NCBI RefSeq assembly: GCF_006539865.1
Contig: NZ_BJNV01000022.1
Span: 1-63,627 of the forward strand
Reading direction: 5' to 3'
From: Zoogloea ramigera
Lineage (GTDB): Bacteria > Pseudomonadota > Gammaproteobacteria > Burkholderiales > Rhodocyclaceae
Length of the DNA stretch: 63,627 nt
A model generated the notes under the pieces. The model saw nothing but the letters and a program-made list of their open reading frames with translations, made no database searches and was not told the DNA's origin. The position numbers were made by a program, and so were the translations under genes. Of the stretch, positions 56,498 through 63,627 are shown piece after piece; within the stretch, counting starts at the first letter, position 1, and the number at the start of each line of letters is the position of its first letter.

Positions 56498-57598
56498 TCA
56501 GGCCTCGGCGGCGAGGTGGCCGACGACCGTCAGGCCGAATCCGGCCATGCTGGGGATCTTGCGCGGGTTGGCCATCAGGCGCATCTGGCCGACCTGGAGC
56601 TCGCGGAGGATCTGGGCGCCGATGCCGAAGAGGCGCGGGTCCCACTTCTGAGCGGGCTTGGGCGCGCTGGTGTCGGCATTGAGCTGGGCGAGGAGATCCT
56701 GGCCGCTCTGGGGGCTGTAGAGCAGCACCATGACGCCGTGGCCGTGTTCGGCGATGCGCGCCAGGGCGGTGTCGACGGGGAAACTGTGGCGGCCGCTGTG
56801 GGGGTCGAGGAAGTCGAGCACCGAGACGGGCTCATGGACGCGGACCAGGGTTTCGACCGCCGGGTCGATGCGGCCATGCACCATCGCCAGGTGCACGTCG
56901 CCGGACGTCTTATCCTTGAAGGCGCACAGGCGGAAGGGGCCGTGGGGGGTGTCGACGGTTTTCTCGCTGACCTTCTCGACGAGCTTCTCGGTGCGCGCAC
57001 GGTATTCGATGAGGTCGCGGATGGCGCCGATCTTGAGGCCGTGGGTGGCGGCGAACTCGACGAGCTGGGGCAGCCGCGACATGGTGCCGTCGTCGTTCAT
57101 GATCTCGCAGATCACCGAGGCGGGCTCGAGCCCGGCGATGCCGGCCAGGTCGCAGCCGGCTTCGGTGTGGCCGGCGCGGATCAGCACGCCGCCCGGCTTG
57201 GCCATGATCGGGAAGATGTGGCCGGGCTGCACGATGTCGGTGGCCTTGGCGTGGCGGGCCACGGCGGCCTGCACGGTGCGGGCCCGGTCGGCGGCGGAAA
57301 TGCCGGTGGTGACGCCCTCGGCGGCCTCGATCGACACCGTGAAGGCAGTCGAGAACTGGCTGCGGTTGTCGCGCGCCATCTGGTTGATGCCGAGCTGGCG
57401 GCAACGCTCTTCGGTGAGGGTCAGGCAGATCAGGCCGCGGGCGTGCCTGGCCATGAAGTTGATGGCCTCGGGCGTGATGTGTTCGGCGGCGATGACGATG
57501 TCGCCTTCGTTCTCGCGGTCTTCTTCGTCGACCAGGATGACCATTTTGCCGGCCTTGATGTCGGCGATGATGTCCTGGATCGGGGCGAGTGCGCTCAT
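56498..57598 (-). CDS. ribB: 3,4-dihydroxy-2-butanone-4-phosphate synthase with degenerate GTP cyclohydrolase II domain (RibBX type)
   Basis: 366 residues. The N-terminal DHBP synthase (about 1-200) is intact: [18 protein letters not shown], the acidic [10 protein letters not shown] loop, [17 protein letters not shown] and EIMNDDGTM. The C-terminal part (from about 205) aligns with GTP cyclohydrolase II but lacks its three zinc cysteines: where RibA has SECLTGD and CDCG, this reads EPVSVLDF and DPHSGRH. It can therefore make only the DHBP half; a separate RibA must exist elsewhere. Often annotated ribBA. Overlaps ribE by 4 nt. Confidence 0.93.
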   Translation of the reverse strand: MSALAPIQDIIADIKAGKMVILVDEEDRENEGDIVIAAEHITPEAINFMARHARGLICLTLTEERCRQLGINQMARDNRSQFSTAFTVSIEAAEGVTTGISAADRARTVQAAVARHAKATDIVQPGHIFPIMAKPGGVLIRAGHTEAGCDLAGIAGLEPASVICEIMNDDGTMSRLPQLVEFAATHGLKIGAIRDLIEYRARTEKLVEKVSEKTVDTPHGPFRLCAFKDKTSGDVHLAMVHGRIDPAVETLVRVHEPVSVLDFLDPHSGRHSFPVDTALARIAEHGHGVMVLLYSPQSGQDLLAQLNADTSAPKPAQKWDPRLFGIGAQILRELQVGQMRLMANPRKIPSMAGFGLTVVGHLAAEA

Positions 57599-58215
57599 GC
57601 GGGGGTTCCTTCGGTGCCGGGGTTTTCGTCGCGCCAGGCCAGCATGCGTTCCATGTAGCGGGCGATCAGGTCGATCTCGAGGTTCACGCTGCTGCCGGCG
57701 GCGAGGCGCTTGAGGGTGGTGACCTGGACGGTGTGGGGGATCAGGTTGATCGAGAAATCGCGGCCGTCGACCCGGTTGACGGTGAGGCTGACGCCGTCGA
57801 TGGTGACCGAGCCCTTTTTGGCGATGTAGCCGGCCAGCGCCGCCGGGGCGCGGATGACGAGCTCGTGGCTCTCGCCGATGGGCTCGAATTTCTGCACGAC
57901 GCCGATGCCGTCCACGTGGCCGGTGACCAGGTGGCCGCCGAGGCGGTCGGAGAGGCGCAGCGCCTTCTCGAGGTTGACCTCGCCCGGCTCGGCCAGGCCG
58001 ACGGTGCAGTTGAGGGTCTCGCGGGACACGTCGAAGTCCACGCAATTACCCGCGCGGGCGATCACCGTGAGACACACGCCATTGTTGGCGATGCTGTCGC
58101 CGAGCTGGACGTCGGAGAGGTCCAGGCTGCCGACATCGACGGTGAGGCGAACGCCGTCTTCGAGGGGCGACACGTTCTGGATGCGGCCGGTGGCCGCGAC
58201 GATTCCGGAGAACAT
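57595..58215 (-). CDS. ribE: Riboflavin synthase alpha chain
   Basis: 206 residues with two lumazine-binding repeats: MFSGIVAATGRIQNV and LSDRLGGHLVTGHVDGIGVV. Dismutates two lumazines to riboflavin. First gene seen of the collinear ribE-ribB-ribH-nusB-thiL-pgpA-pncC run. No FMN riboswitch was found upstream. Confidence 0.96.
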   Translation of the reverse strand: MFSGIVAATGRIQNVSPLEDGVRLTVDVGSLDLSDVQLGDSIANNGVCLTVIARAGNCVDFDVSRETLNCTVGLAEPGEVNLEKALRLSDRLGGHLVTGHVDGIGVVQKFEPIGESHELVIRAPAALAGYIAKKGSVTIDGVSLTVNRVDGRDFSINLIPHTVQVTTLKRLAAGSSVNLEIDLIARYMERMLAWRDENPGTEGTPA

Positions 58216-58290
58216 GGGATGGGCTCAGGGGAGGTAAAACAGTGATTTTAGGCGATTTCAGCGCCCGGCTGGCGGTTTGTGCTGCGTGAC

Positions 58291-58310
58291 GCGGGGCCGG
58301 GAGGCCCCGC
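58291..58310. other. GC-rich stem-loop between ribE and the CBS gene
   Basis: GCGGGGCC (58291-58298) pairs with GGCCCCGC (58303-58310), with further overlapping GGGAGGCCC/GGGCCTCCC pairings. It lies after the stop of the CBS gene (minus strand). No T-tract, so at most an imperfect terminator. Confidence 0.5.
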
Positions 58311-58347
58311 GCAGGGCCTCCCGGGGCGGGCTTGCCGTGGCTGAAGC

Positions 58348-58782
58348 CTAGAGGATCTCGGCGATGTGATCGCGCTCCTTGAGCTCCTTCTCGAACTGGA
58401 GGATCTCGAGGCCGAGGGCGTTGCGGGCCGACACCATGCCCACCGGGCGGCCGTCCTCGACCACCGGCACGTGGCGGAAGCCGCCCTCGAACATCAGGTG
58501 CAGCGCGTAGCCGAGGGTCTTGTCGGGGGGCGCGGTCTGCAGCTTGTCGGTCATCACCGTGGCGAGCTGGGTCTGGTTGGGGTCGAGGCCGCGGGCGACC
58601 ACCCGGTTGAGCGCGTCGCGTTCGGTGAACAGGCCGATGAGCCGGCCGCTTTCGTTCACCACCAGGATGGCGCCGACGGACTGGTTGGCCATGGCGACGG
58701 CGGCCGCGCGGACGGTGGTGTCGGGGAGGGCGGAAACCAGGGTCTGGCCGGTGACGACCTGGCGCAGGGTTCTCTTGGGCAT
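58348..58782 (-). CDS. CBS domain-pair protein
   Basis: 144 residues made of two CBS motifs (VSALPDTTVRAAAVAMANQSVGAILVV and APPDKTLGYALHLMFEGGFRHVPVV) forming one Bateman module and nothing else. Such proteins bind adenine nucleotides and act as energy or ionic sensors for partners. No partner is adjacent. Cytosolic. Confidence 0.92.
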   Translation of the reverse strand: MPKRTLRQVVTGQTLVSALPDTTVRAAAVAMANQSVGAILVVNESGRLIGLFTERDALNRVVARGLDPNQTQLATVMTDKLQTAPPDKTLGYALHLMFEGGFRHVPVVEDGRPVGMVSARNALGLEILQFEKELKERDHIAEIL

Positions 58783-58849
58783 CGTGGATCTCCTTCGGGG
58801 CTCGGGTTGGGGCGTAAGTGGATACGGGCGCTTGCGCGCCCGTATCGGA

Positions 58850-58984
58850 TCAGGTGCTCGGTTTGGGAGCGGCCGGTTTGCTCATGTCCGGCTTCGAGTT
58901 TTTGGAGGCGTTCTCGCCGCATGCCTGGGCGCCGGCTGCAAAGCCGAAGGCAAGGGCGATCAGAAGGGCGATCTGGCGTGTCAT
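58850..58984 (-). CDS. Small exported peptide, 44 residues
   Basis: A signal-like N-terminus (MTRQIALLIALAFGFAAGAQA) followed by a Cys and a Lys/Pro/Ser-rich mature tail (NSKPDMSKPAAPKPST). AGAQAC could be read as a weak lipobox or as a normal signal cleavage site. AGGAGA stands just upstream of the ATG at 58984 (a second ATG two codons earlier is too close to it). Not recognised; too short to assign, but the ribosome site and the signal make it likely to be real. Confidence 0.6.
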   Translation of the reverse strand: MTRQIALLIALAFGFAAGAQACGENASKNSKPDMSKPAAPKPST

Positions 58985-59144
58985 GGGCATCTCCTGGTGA
59001 GCGTCGTTATCCATCATGGAAGCTGTGGGGCGGTTTCGCAAGGCGCTTCGTGCGACGGGTGGCGCACCGGTGAAGGCCCTCGGGGCTTAAGATCCTGCCT
59101 GGATCTCCTTTGTTCCGCGCCGCAGTCAGTGGCCTGGCTGTCAG

Positions 59145-63473
<4,329 letters not shown>

Positions 63474-63485
63474 CGGGGCGTGGGG

Positions 63486-63627
63486 CGGGTTGGGGCAGCG
63501 TAACCGGACTCGACAGGAGATGTTGTGTGGGGGGCGTAGGTCGGGTTAGCGCAGCGTAACCCGACGTTCCAGCGGTAATTCCAGCATGCCATGCCTGGTC
63601 ATGGGGTGTCGGGTTACGCCCTGCGGG
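63486..63627. repeat. Cluster of REP-like palindromic elements
   Basis: Three copies of a short palindromic element after the kinase gene: an imperfect one at 63486-63508, a clean one at 63536-63565 (CGGGTTAGCGCAGCGTAACCCG, arms CGGGTTA and TAACCCG around GCGCAGCG), and an inverted partial copy at 63607-63627 running out of the window. A degenerate copy lies at 33785-33818. This looks like dispersed REP-type DNA. Confidence 0.75.

Noticed and set aside
58216-58347. FMN riboswitch before ribE
   Set aside because: The conserved RFN core (GGGTGAAATTCCC-like and ACCGGCGGT) is not present.

Overview
This window is about 63.6 kb of a GC-rich chromosome (roughly two thirds G+C by eye). I recognise no tRNA, rRNA, CRISPR array, transposase or prophage gene. 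Gene content and order point to a betaproteobacterium, most likely Rhodocyclales (Thauera/Azoarcus/Zoogloea-like). The signs are the collinear minus-strand block ribE-ribB-ribH-nusB-thiL-pgpA-pncC-recA-recX-lptB-rpoN-hpf-ptsN-hprK, the dac-ybeD-lipB-lipA operon, and an OxyR with the redox cysteine pair. The lineage is inferred from order and families, not from a search.

Layout. 0.1-3.4 kb: an MFS transporter, a small unknown protein, a degenerate 21-bp repeat tract and a Uma2-type gene. 3.5-9.6 kb: a purine-breakdown operon in which a single-chain XdhA-XdhB xanthine dehydrogenase, XdhC and guanine deaminase overlap by 4 nt each. 9.7-13.7 kb: a membrane hybrid histidine kinase divergent from a type-2 adenine deaminase, which would feed hypoxanthine to the same pathway. 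13.7-15 kb: two SMR transporters and a glutathione peroxidase. 15-19.2 kb: an unrecognised two-gene ATPase cassette (AAA-type ATPase plus ATPase-wHTH-TPR protein), driven from an AT-rich promoter carrying three 16-bp direct repeats. 19.3-22.4 kb: lipoate synthesis with a DD-carboxypeptidase. 22.5-28.9 kb: an HME-type heavy-metal RND efflux operon (outer membrane, fusion and pump proteins) ending in a P-II-like protein. 28.9-33.8 kb: a TonB receptor, a DegQ/HtrA protease and oxyR.

33.8-34.14 kb, between the convergent 3' ends of oxyR and the 5-formyl-THF cyclo-ligase gene, holds the most unusual DNA in the window: fourteen 15-bp mostly palindromic units, each followed by a 6-bp spacer, at an exact 21-bp period. 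The degenerate tract at 2.28-2.47 kb has the same period and the same implied heptad (R-L-x-x-R-R/Q-x), so the two look related.

34.1-47.7 kb: Slt lytic transglycosylase, an NDUFA9-like reductase, Cca, a PBP1C-like protein whose transpeptidase motifs are lost, DUF2905, an alpha/beta hydrolase, a small orphan gene with its own terminator, MidA-like methyltransferase, pteridine reductase, TtcA, an FHA protein and PsiF. 47.8-58.2 kb: the conserved minus-strand housekeeping block, with an SOS box before recA. In this block rpoN (sigma-54) is frameshifted at a C7 run, and lptB stands without lptA or lptC. 58.3-63.6 kb: a CBS protein, a 44-residue exported peptide and a 1442-residue CheR-PAS-histidine kinase-receiver protein. 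The window closes in a cluster of short palindromic REP-like repeats, a degenerate copy of which supplies the end of oxyR.
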